A DNA stretch of 57,326 nucleotides from Candidatus Competibacteraceae bacterium (GCA_007695245.1 REEE01000240.1:1-57326); one strand, 5' to 3'; numbered from the stretch's first letter, positions 36,936-49,075 are shown. Numbers and translations are program-made. Notes: generated from the sequence alone by a model not told the origin.

Positions 36936-37030
36936 GGCGATCTCCTCAAATGTAGGTCGAAATATCTTGGGGGATTTTGCAGCTTCAACTCGATGATGCG
37001 GTCTGACGCCGAACAGGAAGCTGACGGGGA

Positions 37031-37047
37031 GATTACATTTTTGTCAT
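37031..37047. promoter_or_regulatory. CopR/CusR-like box in the Met-rich/cusR divergent promoter region
   Basis: GATTACATTTTTGTCAT contains TTACA-N4-TGTCAT, one base from the copper response-regulator box as I recall it. It lies about 70 bases before the cusR start and 96 bases before the Met-rich start, so it could control both. Confidence 0.6.
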
Positions 37048-37114
37048 CTTCATACCGGACGCGGTCGGAGATGACAGAATGAGACGGTGTTCAAGATGAT
37101 TGACGGAGCCCGCC

Positions 37115-37795
37115 GTGAAGATTCTGATCGTGGAAGATGAAGCGAAGACTGGCGACTATTTACGGAAAGGTCTCGGCGAGGCTGGGTTCGTCGTCGATCT
37201 GGCGCACGACGGTGTTGACGGACTGCATCTGGTGCAGACCGGCGATTATGACCTGGTTGTGTTGGACGTGATGCTGCCCGGACTGGACGGTTGGGCGGTG
37301 CTGCGGACGCTGCGACGCGAAGGGCATGAGATGCCGGTACTGTTCCTGACCGCGCGGGATCAGGTCGAGGACCGGGTTCGCGGGCTGGAACTCGGTGCCG
37401 ACGATTATCTGGTCAAACCGTTCGCGTTTTCCGAGTTGCTGGCCCGGGTCCGCACCCTGCTGCGACGCGGCAAAACCAAGGAGCCGGAAGTGTTCGGGGT
37501 CGCTGATCTGGAACTCGATCTGCTGCGCCGGCGGGTGACGCGGGCCGGCGTACGTATCGACCTGACCGCCAAGGAATTCGCGCTGCTGGAGTTGTTGCTG
37601 CGCCGCCAGGGCGAGGTGTTACCGCGCTCGTTGATCGCCTCTCAGGTATGGGACATGAACTTCGACAGCGATACCAATGTCATCGAGGTGGCGGTACGGC
37701 GGTTGCGCGCGAAAGTGGACGACCCCTTCGAGCCCAAGCTGATCCGCACTGTGCGCGGAATGGGTTACGTGCTCGAAGCCGCCGAGACGCGATGA
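37115..37795 (+). CDS. heavy-metal response regulator (CusR/CopR family, OmpR type)
   Basis: The protein has 226 residues. The receiver domain ([20 protein letters not shown]) has the phospho-acceptor Asp in [13 protein letters not shown] and the Lys in [15 protein letters not shown]. The winged-helix domain ends with [28 protein letters not shown]. The [10 protein letters not shown] start is typical of metal-responsive CusR/CzcR/CopR proteins. I choose the GTG at 37115, with GGAG upstream, over a TTG five codons earlier. The stop overlaps the kinase start (ATGA). Confidence 0.92.
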   Translation: MKILIVEDEAKTGDYLRKGLGEAGFVVDLAHDGVDGLHLVQTGDYDLVVLDVMLPGLDGWAVLRTLRREGHEMPVLFLTARDQVEDRVRGLELGADDYLVKPFAFSELLARVRTLLRRGKTKEPEVFGVADLELDLLRRRVTRAGVRIDLTAKEFALLELLLRRQGEVLPRSLIASQVWDMNFDSDTNVIEVAVRRLRAKVDDPFEPKLIRTVRGMGYVLEAAETR

Positions 37796-39258
37796 AATTT
37801 CCCCGGACTCCGCTGTCGCTTACCGCGCGCCTTGCCCTGTTGTTTGCAATGCTCGCGGCCGTTCTGCTGATGGTGGTCGGCATGGCGCTCGAGCACGCCG
37901 TGGAGGCGCACTTCGAAGAACTCGATCACCAAGATCTGGCCTCCAAACTGACGGTCATCAGCAGGGTGCTGGCGCGCATCACTTCGGAAGAGGATCTCAA
38001 CAGGTTGCCCCAGCGTCTCGAAGACGCCCTGGCGGGTCATGACTTGGTCGCGGTACTGGTGCGAGATGAGGGAGGAAGCGGGATTTACGCCGCCCGAGCC
38101 GCCCGCTTCGCGCCCGCCCAGCTTGCTGGCGTCCCGTTATCGGAGACCGCGCGCAATTGGAAGCGGGAGGGTCATCAATACATCGGCCGCGAGGCGACGC
38201 TCCTCATTCCACTGCCGGAGCCGCTACCGGTGCGGGTACTGATCGGCCTGGACATCAGCCATCACGCGCACTTTCTGACCAGCGTTCGAAACCGGCTGTG
38301 GATCGGTATTTCAGCGGCGGTACTGGCGGCCGCGCTGCTGGGCTGGTTCGCCGCGCGCAAGGGGCTGGCACCGTTGCGACGGGTGACCGCCGCCGCCCGC
38401 CGTCTCTCTACCGAACGATTGGGCGAGCGTCTTTCGGAAAGCGATGCCCCGGCGGAGATGCTGGCGCTGGTGGAAGCCTTCAACGGCATGTTGGACCGGC
38501 TCGAAGCCGCATTCCTCCGTCTCAGCGATTTCTCAGCCGATATCGCTCACGAATTGCGCACCCCGGTATCCAACTTGATGACCGAAACTCAAGTAGCGTT
38601 GTCGCGCTCGCGCTCGGCCGACGAATATCGCGAGACCTTGCATTCCAATCTGGAAGAGCTGGACCGGCTGGCGCGCATGATCGCCGACATGTTGTTTCTC
38701 GCCAAGGCGGACAACGGCCTGCTACCGCGTCCGGTTGAAACCGTTGCCTTGGAGACCGAAGTGCGGGCGCTGATGGAGTTCTACGAGGCGCTGGCCGAGG
38801 AAGAGGGTATCCACCTGAGCCTGACCGGCACCGCCACGGTGACGGGCGACCGTCTGATGTTGCGCCGCGCGCTGTCCAACCTCATTGCAAATGCCCTACG
38901 CCACACGCCGGCCGGCGGTCAGGTGACCCTCCAGATTGAGAGGGAAGGCGATAAAACCCGACTCCTGGTGTGCAATCCGGGGGACACCATTCCGCCGGAA
39001 CAACTGCCCCGGCTGTTCGAACGCTTCTACCGGGGCGACCCGTCCCGAGTGCGTCAAGGAGAGAGTACGGGCCTGGGACTTGCGATCACCCGGTCGATCA
39101 TTGAGGCCCATGACGGCGGCATCGACGTCGAATCGGCAAACGGAGTGACGACGTTCCGCCTGCATTTGCCTCGGTCCAAGGCATCGGCCTCCAGCGCGGG
39201 GGATAATGAACCGCAAGGACCCAGGGCGCGGGACACGCAACCGATAACCCCGCGATGA
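37792..39258 (+). CDS. heavy-metal sensor histidine kinase (CusS family)
   Basis: The 488-residue inner-membrane kinase senses periplasmic metal, probably Cu or Ag, and phosphorylates the adjacent regulator. Two helices (near residues 10-35 and 170-190) flank a periplasmic sensor domain. A HAMP domain follows ([22 protein letters not shown]), then HisKA with [13 protein letters not shown]. The ATPase domain shows the N-box [12 protein letters not shown] and G-box [17 protein letters not shown]. It overlaps the regulator gene by four bases. The last 25 residues are a low-complexity tail. Confidence 0.92.
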   Translation: MKFPRTPLSLTARLALLFAMLAAVLLMVVGMALEHAVEAHFEELDHQDLASKLTVISRVLARITSEEDLNRLPQRLEDALAGHDLVAVLVRDEGGSGIYAARAARFAPAQLAGVPLSETARNWKREGHQYIGREATLLIPLPEPLPVRVLIGLDISHHAHFLTSVRNRLWIGISAAVLAAALLGWFAARKGLAPLRRVTAAARRLSTERLGERLSESDAPAEMLALVEAFNGMLDRLEAAFLRLSDFSADIAHELRTPVSNLMTETQVALSRSRSADEYRETLHSNLEELDRLARMIADMLFLAKADNGLLPRPVETVALETEVRALMEFYEALAEEEGIHLSLTGTATVTGDRLMLRRALSNLIANALRHTPAGGQVTLQIEREGDKTRLLVCNPGDTIPPEQLPRLFERFYRGDPSRVRQGESTGLGLAITRSIIEAHDGGIDVESANGVTTFRLHLPRSKASASSAGDNEPQGPRARDTQPITPR

Positions 39259-39316
39259 ATCGAAAGTGCTGAATACCGACCCACAACCGACTGACCCATG
39301 ATTTTCAGGAGTCCAC

Positions 39317-39781
39317 ATGAAAGCAAACGCATACTTCCGCCTCACTCGCCACCTTGTGTCGGGTCTCGTCCTGTTCGCCGTTCTGGGCGCCGGTTCCGCT
39401 CTGGCCGCTGGCGAGGTCGTGGTGATGTACAAGGACCCCAATTGCGGCTGTTGTGGCCAATGGGCCGACCACCTGCGGGAGAATGGCTTCATCGTCAACG
39501 AGATCGCCACCCGTGAGATGAGTCGGGTCAGGAGCGAGGCCGGCGTACCACGGGCGCTCGGTTCCTGCCATACCGCGACGGTCGATGGCTATGTCGTCGA
39601 GGGCCATGTACCGGCTGCCGACGTGAAGCGGTTGCTCGCGGAAAGGCCGCCGGTCGTCGGCATATCCGCGCCGGGCATGCCGCTCGGTTCGCCCGGCATG
39701 GAAGGACCTTATCCGCCTGATCGCTACAACGTGATGAGCTTTGACGCCCAGGGCAACACGCAGTTATTCAACAGCCACTGA
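39317..39781 (+). CDS. DUF411 family periplasmic metal-associated protein
   Basis: The 154-residue protein has a signal peptide (ending GAGSALAAGE) and the DUF411 pattern: MYKDPNCGCCGQWADHL near the N-terminus, then CHTATVDGYVVEGHVPAADV, and PGMPLGSPGME. Genes of this family are regularly found with copper resistance genes, and the cysteine and methionine content suits metal binding. It starts 58 bases after the kinase gene, probably in the same operon. The biochemical role is not known. Confidence 0.85.
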   Translation: MKANAYFRLTRHLVSGLVLFAVLGAGSALAAGEVVVMYKDPNCGCCGQWADHLRENGFIVNEIATREMSRVRSEAGVPRALGSCHTATVDGYVVEGHVPAADVKRLLAERPPVVGISAPGMPLGSPGMEGPYPPDRYNVMSFDAQGNTQLFNSH

Positions 39782-39901
39782 TCGTGGATCATCGGGTCCC
39801 AGAACCTGCCGGACGAACGGGTGGCGGCTGAACCCTTCCGCCCGCCGACTGCCCAACTCCCGAAATCAAACCTTGGAATCCCCCCGCACTTCGGAGCTCT
39901 C

Positions 39902-41281
39902 ATGTCAAGCAGTCGGATTCTCATTGCCCTCCTGTGGCTGGCGCTGGCCCCCGCGACTTTCGCCGCGCCGCCGGTTCACGAATTCACCCTGGATAACGGC
40001 TTAAAAATCCTGGTGCGCGAGGACCGCCGCGCCCCGGTGGTGGTCGCGCAGATCTGGTACAAGGTTGGCTCCAGTTACGAACCCAGCGGTCTGACCGGCA
40101 TTTCCCACCTGCTGGAACACATGATGTTCAAAGGCACCCCGGACGTGCCGGGCGGCGAGTTCTCCCGCCTGATCGCCGCCAACGGTGGCAACCATAACGC
40201 CTTCACCGGGCGCGATTTCACCGCCTATTTCCAGACGCTGGAGAAGGACCGGCTGGAACTCAGCTTCCGGCTGGAAGCCGACCGGATGCGCCATCTGCTT
40301 TTAGACCCGGAAGAAGTTGCCAAGGAAAAGCAGGTCGTGGCCGAAGAACGCCGGCTGACCACCGACGATCGGCCGCAGGCGTTGACGCGGGAGCAATTCC
40401 ACGCCGCCGCCTACGTCACCAGCCCCTACCGCAACCCCATCATCGGCTGGATGCAGGACATCGAAAATACCACCCCGGAAGACTTGCGGCGCTGGTACCA
40501 ACAGTGGTACGCGCCGAACAATGCGACGCTGGTGGTGGTTGGCGATATCGACCCGGAGCAGGTTCGCGACCTGGCGGAAAAGCACTACGGACCGCTGCAG
40601 ACCAGCGACCTGAACCCGCCCAGGCCGGCGGCGGAAATCTCCCAACTGGGCGAACGGCGCATCGTGGTGAAGACTCCGGCGGAAGTCCCTTACGTCATGC
40701 TCGGCTATAAGGTCCCCACCCTCAAGTCGGGCGACGAGGAGTGGGAGCCTTACGCGCTGGCGGTGCTGGATGGCGTTCTCGACGGCGGCAACAGCGCCCG
40801 CCTCAGCCGTCATCTGATCCGCGGCTCGCAAGTCGCGGCGTCGGTTGGTGCCGGCTATAACCTGACGTCGCGGCTGGAAGAGCTGTTCGTGCTGGCCGGC
40901 AATCCGGCGCCGGGCCGCTCCAGCGCCGAACTGGAACAGGCGCTGCGCGCCGAAGTGGCGCGCTTGCGCGAGGACCTGGTCGATCCCGACGAACTGGCGC
41001 GGGTGGTCGCGCAGGTGGTCGCCGCCGATGTCTACCAGCAGGATTCGTTGTTCTACCAGGGAATGCGCCTGGGCATTCTGGAAACGGTCGGGCTGGGCTG
41101 GAACCGGCTCGACGACTATGTGGCGCGGATTCAGGCGGTCACCCCCGAACAGGTGCGTGAAGTCGCCCGCAAGTATCTGATCGACGACCGGCTGACCGTG
41201 GCGACGTTGGAACCGCTGCCGCTGGACGGAAGCCGCCCGGCCGCGCCCGACGCTGGAGTCGATCATCATGCGATTCGTTGA
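39902..41281 (+). CDS. M16 family zinc peptidase, catalytic type
   Basis: The 459-residue protein has a signal peptide (SSRILIALLWLALAPATFAA) and an intact inverted zinc motif H69-L-L-E72-H73 in GISHLLEHMMFKGT. The second zinc-ligand region KEKQVVAEERR lies about 75 residues later. Family members degrade peptides in the periplasm, often as a heterodimer with an inactive partner; the next gene encodes such a partner. I start at the ATG at 39902, directly before the signal peptide. Confidence 0.9.
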   Translation: MSSSRILIALLWLALAPATFAAPPVHEFTLDNGLKILVREDRRAPVVVAQIWYKVGSSYEPSGLTGISHLLEHMMFKGTPDVPGGEFSRLIAANGGNHNAFTGRDFTAYFQTLEKDRLELSFRLEADRMRHLLLDPEEVAKEKQVVAEERRLTTDDRPQALTREQFHAAAYVTSPYRNPIIGWMQDIENTTPEDLRRWYQQWYAPNNATLVVVGDIDPEQVRDLAEKHYGPLQTSDLNPPRPAAEISQLGERRIVVKTPAEVPYVMLGYKVPTLKSGDEEWEPYALAVLDGVLDGGNSARLSRHLIRGSQVAASVGAGYNLTSRLEELFVLAGNPAPGRSSAELEQALRAEVARLREDLVDPDELARVVAQVVAADVYQQDSLFYQGMRLGILETVGLGWNRLDDYVARIQAVTPEQVREVARKYLIDDRLTVATLEPLPLDGSRPAAPDAGVDHHAIR

Positions 41282-41343
41282 AGATGTTTCCTGCCCCCAA
41301 ACCCCTTTCTCCCGAGGGAAAGGGAAAAAGGACGCCCCCAATC

Positions 41344-42689
41344 ATGCCTAATTTGAAATGGTTGCTGTCCGGCATTCTGACCGCCGGACTCCTGCTGGCT
41401 TCCAATCCGGTCGTCGCCGTGCCCGAAATCCAGCACTGGCGCACCGCCAACGGGGTGCCGGTTTACTTCATCGCCGCTCGGGAACTGCCGATGGTGGACG
41501 CGCAAATTCTGTTCGACGCCGGGTCGGCGCGCGACGGCGAACGGCCCGGATTGGCGATGCTAACCAACTCCTCGTTAGAGGAGGGTGCCGGCGACTGGTC
41601 GGCTGATGTCATCGCCGACCGGCTGGAACGAGTCGGCGCGCGACTCGGCACCAGTTCGCGGCGCGACTCGGCGGTGGTTTCGCTGCGCAGCCTGACCGAG
41701 CCCCGTTACTTGCAGCCCGCCGTCGACACCGTGGCCCGCTTGCTGAAGGAGCCGACCTTCGCGCCCGAGGCGCTGAATCGGGTCCGCCAGCAAATGCTCA
41801 CCGCGCTTCAGGGGCGCGCTCAGTCGCCCGGGGCCATCGCCCAGGATGCGTTCTATCAGGCGCTGTACGTCAGTCACCCCTACGGCTCGCCGCCCCACGG
41901 CACCGCCGCCAGTCTGAACGCCATCACCCGCGACGAGGTACGGGATTTTCACCGCCGCCATTACACGGTCGCCAACGTGGTGGTGGCCATCGTCGGCGAC
42001 CTGGACCGCTCCGGCGCCGAACAACTGGCCGACGCCCTGGTCGGCGGCTTGCCCGAGGGCGAGACCATCCCACCGCCGCCGCCGGTTCCCGCGCTGACCG
42101 CCAGCCAGACCCTCCGCATCCCTCATCCAGCCAGTCAGAGCCATCTCCTGATCGGCCAAGTGGGCATCAGCCGCGCCGACCCGGATTACCATGTGCTCTA
42201 TCTAGGCAACCACATCTTGGGCGGCGGCGGGCTGGTCTCCATCCTGGCCCAGGAAATCCGCGAGCAGCGCGGGCTGGCCTACAGCGCCTACAGCGCCTTC
42301 TCACCCATGCGTCAGGCCGGTCCCTTCCTGATGAACCTGCAAACCCGCAACGACCAGGTGGACACTGCGCTGGAAGTCGCCCAGACCACTCTGCGCGCGT
42401 TCACCACCGACGGTCCCGAGGTGCAGGTATTGGAAGAAGCCCGCCAGAACATCACCGGTGGCTTCGCCCTCAACCTGGCGGGCAACCGTAACTTGGCGAA
42501 CTACTTGGGCGTCATCGCCTTTTATGGTTTGCCGCTGGACTATCTGGAGAATTTCATCGGAGTGATGAACGGAATGACCTTGGAACAGGTCCGAACCGCC
42601 TGGCAGCGGCACGTACAACCAGAGCGCCTGGTCACCGTCATCGTCGGCGGCGAGCCGGTCCCACTTGCCGCGCCGACCCAACCCGATTC

Positions 42690-42693
<4 letters not shown>
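41344..42693 (+). CDS. M16 family peptidase-like protein, non-catalytic partner
   Basis: This 449-residue protein has a signal peptide (MPNLKWLLSGILTAGLLLASNPVVA) and the M16 fold (RQQMLTALQGRAQSPGAIAQDAF, RREH-like FHRRHYTVANVVVAIVGD, REQRGLAYSAYS). At the zinc site it reads LTNSSLEEG instead of HxxEH, so it cannot bind zinc in the usual way. It likely pairs with the upstream active subunit. I start at 41344; an extension to 41278 would read through a GC-rich hairpin (CCCTTTCTCCC/GGGAAAGGG near 41306-41327). The stop overlaps the rsmD start (ATGA). Confidence 0.9.
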
Positions 42694-43888
<1,195 letters not shown>

Positions 43889-43896
43889 TTGAGTAA

Positions 43897-44253
<357 letters not shown>

Positions 44254-44550
44254 GCGTCTCCAACCAGGAGGCGGGCTGAACACGAAAGGTTCTCCCTCCT
44301 CCCTCCCGCAATTCCTTTACGCTCGCTTCCCCGGCGCGCCTGGCCTCTCGGGCAACCGCCACCTCGTTTCGAACGATCCGGTCAAGCCAGCGCGCCACCG
44401 ATCAATCGCTACCGCCCTTCGCGCATCCCATCACCTTCGGGGTGCGAATTCACTCGACGCCGAGCGTCGGTCATCAGCCGGTCATTACCGATTCCTGGAG
44501 CCGGAGCCGGCCGTTTTTTCCCATGCCAATCCACAGGAGGAGGCTTAGTT
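44254..44550. other. 297-bp gap without a gene
   Basis: I see no supported gene, RNA or terminator. The last 25 bases carry the strong ribosome site AGGAGGAGG of the next gene. Confidence 0.4.
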
Positions 44551-46284
44551 ATGTCTGTTCGTTGGTTCATCGCTATCGGCCTCTGCGCGCTGCTGGTTCA
44601 GGGTTTGTACGCCCAACCGGCCCCGGACTTGCCGGAACCCTCGGCCGAGAACGCACAGCCCCCCACTGCGGATCCTCCCACGCTGGATGCACAATTACGG
44701 ACCCTCCTGGAAACGATCCAGACCGTGGAGGCCGAACGAACCGCCATCAACCGCCAGTTGCGGCGGACCACCGATGTCGACGAGGCACAAACCCTCAAGG
44801 AACAGGTGGATCAACGCACCCGCCGCCTCCAAGAGCTGCGGATTTACTTCGAGGAACTGGCGACCAGGGGTTTGAGTACGGACACCCTCAGACAGCAGCC
44901 TGAAGTCCAGTTCAACTGGCAGCAGGAATTGGAGGAAGTGGTCGGGCCGTTGCTCGATGAACTCAAACAGTTGACCGAACGACCGCGCACCATCGATCGA
45001 CTGCGCGGCGAACAGAACCGGGTCGCGAACCAGATCCAAATCGCCGATACGGCGATCGGCCGCTTGGAAACCGCGCTCGAAACGGTAGAGACGCCCGCCG
45101 TGACCGAGGCGCTGGAAAGCGTACTGGAGAAGTGGCGGGACCACCAAGAAGAGGCCCAACGCCACCTGCAGCGCACCAACACCCAACTCGAGCAGCTTAC
45201 GACGCCCAGCACTGAAAATTACCGAGAGCGCTTCGTCGCTGCTTTCACCCAGTTTACCAGCGGCCGCGGACTCAGTTTGGCGCTGGCGGTCGGTGGATTC
45301 CTCCTGACCTACCTGACGTTGTTGGGACTCAGCCGTCTGTTGGGTTGGTTGACCCAACGCCGGCACCCGTCGAGGACGCGAAGCCTGACCCGAGTGACCG
45401 CCCTGCTCTTTCGCGGCCTGACCCTTATTCTGGCTCTGTCCGTCACTTTCATCATCCTGTACGTTCGCAGCGACTGGTTATTGCTCGGCCTGCTGATTCT
45501 GGTGCTGCTCGCGATTCTGTTGGCGTTACGGCAATCGCTGCCGCGCCACATGCGGGAAATTCGCACCTTGCTTGACATGGGCAGCGTTCGGGAAGGAGAG
45601 CGCATCATTTATGCGGGCATACCCTGGCGCATTAACACCCTGAATTTCTACTCGACCCTGCACAACCCCCTGTTGCGCGGTGGTCTCTTGCGCCTGCCGC
45701 TCGACCGACTGGTCGACTTGGAGTCACGTCCCCAGGCTGCGGACGAACCCTGGTTTCCCAGCCGGGAGAATGACATCATCATTTTGGACGGCGATATTTG
45801 GGGCAAGGTGTTGTTGCAGACCCCCGAAATCGTACAAGTGCGGGTGATCGGTTCGATCAAGACCTTCACCGTGGCCGACTATCTCGGCAAAAACCCTCGC
45901 AATCTATCGATGGACGGCTTCGCGATCCCCATCGTTTTCGGGCTGGACTACCGACATCAGGCGGAAATCCTGAACGATATCGTCCCCCGCATGCGCGCTT
46001 ATCTGGAAGAGCAACTGCAACAGCAGCCCTTCCACCCTCATCTCACCGCGCTGCTGGTCGAATTCAACGAAGCGGCCGGGTCTTCGCTCAACCTGCTGAT
46101 CGTGGGGGTGTTCACCGGTGCCGGCGCCGAAGACTACTGGGCGATTCGCCGCTTCCTGCAACGTACCGCAGTGAGTGCTTGCAACCAATACGGCTGGACC
46201 ATTCCGTTCGACCAGCTGACGGTCCACATGGCGCCGGGTGCCGCGGAGGTCAAAACCGCGACCCTACCGAGCGACCTTGGTTGA
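44551..46284 (+). CDS. MscS-like membrane protein with periplasmic coiled coil
   Basis: The protein has 577 residues. A signal peptide (MSVRWFIAIGLCALLVQGLYA) is followed by about 200 residues of predicted coiled coil rich in Glu, Gln and Arg. Three hydrophobic helices lie between residues about 230 and 330. After them, VREGERIIYAGIPWRINTLN and NDIIILDGDIWGK resemble the beta domain of mechanosensitive MscS/KefA channels, and a soluble C-terminal domain follows. The pore-helix pattern of glycines and alanines is not clear, so ion channel activity is uncertain. It may instead be a structural or sensing relative. The ATG is preceded by AGGAGGAGG. Confidence 0.7.
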   Translation: MSVRWFIAIGLCALLVQGLYAQPAPDLPEPSAENAQPPTADPPTLDAQLRTLLETIQTVEAERTAINRQLRRTTDVDEAQTLKEQVDQRTRRLQELRIYFEELATRGLSTDTLRQQPEVQFNWQQELEEVVGPLLDELKQLTERPRTIDRLRGEQNRVANQIQIADTAIGRLETALETVETPAVTEALESVLEKWRDHQEEAQRHLQRTNTQLEQLTTPSTENYRERFVAAFTQFTSGRGLSLALAVGGFLLTYLTLLGLSRLLGWLTQRRHPSRTRSLTRVTALLFRGLTLILALSVTFIILYVRSDWLLLGLLILVLLAILLALRQSLPRHMREIRTLLDMGSVREGERIIYAGIPWRINTLNFYSTLHNPLLRGGLLRLPLDRLVDLESRPQAADEPWFPSRENDIIILDGDIWGKVLLQTPEIVQVRVIGSIKTFTVADYLGKNPRNLSMDGFAIPIVFGLDYRHQAEILNDIVPRMRAYLEEQLQQQPFHPHLTALLVEFNEAAGSSLNLLIVGVFTGAGAEDYWAIRRFLQRTAVSACNQYGWTIPFDQLTVHMAPGAAEVKTATLPSDLG

Positions 46285-46339
46285 CCGCAGGCAACGGTGA
46301 CGACCGTTTGTCCGAACCAGGTCGGTCATCGAGGAACGG

Positions 46340-46365
46340 CCCGCCCACCGCATCCGGTGGGCGGG
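46340..46365 (+). terminator. GC-rich hairpin after the MscS-like gene
   Basis: CCCGCCCACCG (46340-46350) pairs perfectly with CGGTGGGCGGG (46355-46365) over CATC. There is no T-run. Confidence 0.55.
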
Positions 46366-46564
46366 CGCGGCTCCAGCAACCGGGATTCATCGCTCGTAAC
46401 CTTCATGCTGGGTCTTCATTCTTCCATCACCAAAGTGCGGTACATTGTCGCCAGGCATTCAACCCGCGCCCGCCGTGACGGTTCGAATCCATCCACAGCG
46501 TGACGCTACACGGTTGCTGTACGCCCGTTTGTCATGCCCATCCTTGATGAGGATTGCCGTCGCC

Positions 46565-48835
46565 ATGCTCGGAACTCTACGCCGCATCGTTCAGGAGGTC
46601 AGCACCGCGCCGGACCTGCCCAGCGCGTTGGCGATCACGGTCAACCGGATCCGGGATGCGATGGGCGTTGCCGCCTGCACGGTCTATCTAGCCGACGAAG
46701 ACAACCGCGAATACGTGCTCATGGCGACCGCTGGCCTGAACCCCCAGGCGGTGGGCCGGGTGCGGTTGAACGCCCGACAGGGGTTGATCGGACTGGTCGC
46801 CGAACGCCGGGAACCGCTGAACCTGGAGGATGCTCCGCTCCACCCACGGTTTTATCCGGTTTGTGAGGTTTGCGAGGACGATTACCACGCCTTCCTGGGA
46901 GTGCCCCTGATCCAATACCGGCGAGTGCTGGGCGTACTCACGGTCCAGCATCCGACCATCCGCCAGTTCGAGTCCAACGAGGTGGATTTTCTGGTCACCA
47001 TCGCCGCGCAATTGGCCAGCACGCTCAACCATGCCATCCTGAGCGGCACGACCCAGGAATTGCTCAACCCGCTGGTCGTTGGCACCCGCGCCCTGCAAGG
47101 GGTGCCCGGCGCGCCGGGCGTGGTCATCGGCACGGTCGCCATTCCCCATTTGCTGGCCGAACTCGAAGATGTGCCCGATCGGCCGACCACCGAACCCGCC
47201 GCCGAGGAGGCCCGGTTCCGCACGGCCGTCGCCCAGGTCGAACAGGAGTTGCGCGCGGCCAGCGACCGACTGGCACCGCTGCTGCCGCCGACCGAGCAGG
47301 CTCTGTTCACCGTCTACCGGATGATATTGAGCAGCGATAGCCTGATCGGCGAGACCCTCGCCGGCATCCGCGCCGGTTGCTGGGCACCAGCCGCCTGGCG
47401 CGACGCGGTCATGTCCCGGATTCGCCTGTTGGAACAGGCCGAGGATCCTTATCTCAGCACGCGCGCCGAGGATCTGCGCGATCTGGGCCGGCGGGTGTTG
47501 AACCACCTGCGTGCGGTTCCGACGACTCCACCCAGCGATTCCCCACCCCGGCGTTGCGTGCTGGTGGCCGAGGAAATGAGCGTGGCGCATCTGGCGGCGG
47601 TGCCGCCGGAACAGTTGGCCGCCATCGTCTGCCTGCGGGGCTCGGCCCTGTCGCACGTCGCCCTGCTGGCGCGGGCCATGGGCATTCCCGCGGTCATGGG
47701 GCTGGGCGATCGTCCGCTCGGTCGCTTCGAAGGCTGCGAGATCATTGTGGACGGCTATCACGGCCGGGTGTACGTCAATCCCGATCCGGCGCTGCGCGCC
47801 GAATACCGGCAGTTGATCGCCGCCGATGCGGAACTGTCGGCCGAGTTAGAGGCCTTGCGCGAACAGCCCGCCGAGACCCGCGATGGCTACCGTATCCCCT
47901 TGTACGCCAAGGCAGGACTGCTGACCGACATCGCCGCCGCCCGCGCCTGCGGTGCCGAGGGGATCGGCCTGTATCGCACCGAATTCGCTTTCATGGTCCG
48001 CGAATCGTTCCCTGGAGAGGAGGAACAATGTCAGATTTACCGGCGGATGCTGGAGGCGTTCGCGCCCGAACCGGTGGTCATGCGCACCCTGGATATCGGC
48101 GGCGACAAGACGCTGCCCTACTTTACCATCGAAGAGAACAACCCTTTCCTGGGGTGGCGCGGGATGCGCTTCACCCTCGATCACCCGGACATTTTCCTGA
48201 CCCAGTTGCGCGCCATGCTGCGGGCCAACGCCGGCCTGGGCAATCTGCGGATTCTGTTCCCGATGATCACCACCGTCGAGGAGGTGGATGAGGCGCTACG
48301 ACTGCTAAAACACGCCTATCTGGAACTGGAGGAGGATGGCTGGCCGGCGGCGCGACCCCAGGTCGGGGTGATGATCGAGATACCCTCCGCCGCCTGGCAA
48401 GCCGGACAACTGGCCAGTCGAGTGGATTTTCTGTCGGTCGGCACCAACGATCTGACCCAATATCTGTTGGCGGTGGATCGCGACAACGCTCGGGTCGCCC
48501 GGCTGTATGACCATTTGCATCCAGCCATGCTGAAGACCATCGCTCATATTATCGAAAGCGGCCACCTGACCGGGCGACCGGTCAATCTCTGTGGAGAAAT
48601 GGCCGCCGATCCCGGCGCCGCCGTGCTGATGCTGGGGATGGGCATCGACAGCCTGAGCGCGAGCACCGTCAGCGTCCCGCGAGTCAAATGGGCGGTCCGT
48701 AGTTTTACCTATGCGGAAGCCCGGGAACTGGCCCGGCAGGCTTTGGAACTGGACACGGTCTGGCAGGTTCGTCGTCTGATCAACGAGACCCTCCGGCGGG
48801 TTGGGCTGGGCGAGATCGTGCATGATCTGGACTGA
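46565..48835 (+). CDS. ptsP: phosphoenolpyruvate-protein phosphotransferase, nitrogen PTS (EI-Ntr)
   Basis: PtsP starts the nitrogen PTS by passing phosphate from PEP to NPr. The 756-residue protein has an N-terminal GAF domain (residues about 5-160, with ACTVYLADEDNREYVLMATAGL). The phospho-His site is SALSHVALLARAMGIPAVMG, and the PEP-binding barrel shows GIGLYRTEFAFM, GDKTLPYF, GTNDLTQYLLAVDRDN and LCGEMAADPG. The start MLGTLRRIVQEVSTAPDL lines up with E. coli PtsP, so I use the ATG at 46565. The usual neighbour rppH is not upstream. A strong hairpin follows. Confidence 0.95.
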   Translation: MLGTLRRIVQEVSTAPDLPSALAITVNRIRDAMGVAACTVYLADEDNREYVLMATAGLNPQAVGRVRLNARQGLIGLVAERREPLNLEDAPLHPRFYPVCEVCEDDYHAFLGVPLIQYRRVLGVLTVQHPTIRQFESNEVDFLVTIAAQLASTLNHAILSGTTQELLNPLVVGTRALQGVPGAPGVVIGTVAIPHLLAELEDVPDRPTTEPAAEEARFRTAVAQVEQELRAASDRLAPLLPPTEQALFTVYRMILSSDSLIGETLAGIRAGCWAPAAWRDAVMSRIRLLEQAEDPYLSTRAEDLRDLGRRVLNHLRAVPTTPPSDSPPRRCVLVAEEMSVAHLAAVPPEQLAAIVCLRGSALSHVALLARAMGIPAVMGLGDRPLGRFEGCEIIVDGYHGRVYVNPDPALRAEYRQLIAADAELSAELEALREQPAETRDGYRIPLYAKAGLLTDIAAARACGAEGIGLYRTEFAFMVRESFPGEEEQCQIYRRMLEAFAPEPVVMRTLDIGGDKTLPYFTIEENNPFLGWRGMRFTLDHPDIFLTQLRAMLRANAGLGNLRILFPMITTVEEVDEALRLLKHAYLELEEDGWPAARPQVGVMIEIPSAAWQAGQLASRVDFLSVGTNDLTQYLLAVDRDNARVARLYDHLHPAMLKTIAHIIESGHLTGRPVNLCGEMAADPGAAVLMLGMGIDSLSASTVSVPRVKWAVRSFTYAEARELARQALELDTVWQVRRLINETLRRVGLGEIVHDLD

Positions 48836-48845
48836 GCGGCGGCGC

Positions 48846-48877
48846 AAAAAAAGCGCGGGTCGATCGACCCGCGCTTT
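48846..48877. terminator. terminator after ptsP
   Basis: A perfect 28-bp palindrome (half-site AAAGCGCGGGTCGA, 48850-48877) is preceded by further A residues and ends in TTT. It can act in either direction. Confidence 0.7.
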
Positions 48878-49075
48878 GGGTGAACCTTCGGGAAGCGGCA
48901 TCGACCGCGCCCCGTTTCGTTGGCATCGACTTCAATCCGCATCCATCAACTTTTGATGGCGATCCGGCGCGGCGCGACCGGCGATGGTTTCCTGGATTTC
49001 AAGAACGCAATCAGCAAAATTTTTACGTTAAGCTATGCGGGGGCTTGACCCTCCACCGCCTCTCCCTGGAAACGC

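Noticed and set aside
36393-37082. Long plus-strand frame very rich in histidine opposite the Met-rich protein
   Set aside because: ATG codons read backwards give CAT (His), so a Met-rich gene always mirrors as a His-rich frame. The minus-strand frame has a signal peptide and ribosome site; this one has neither.
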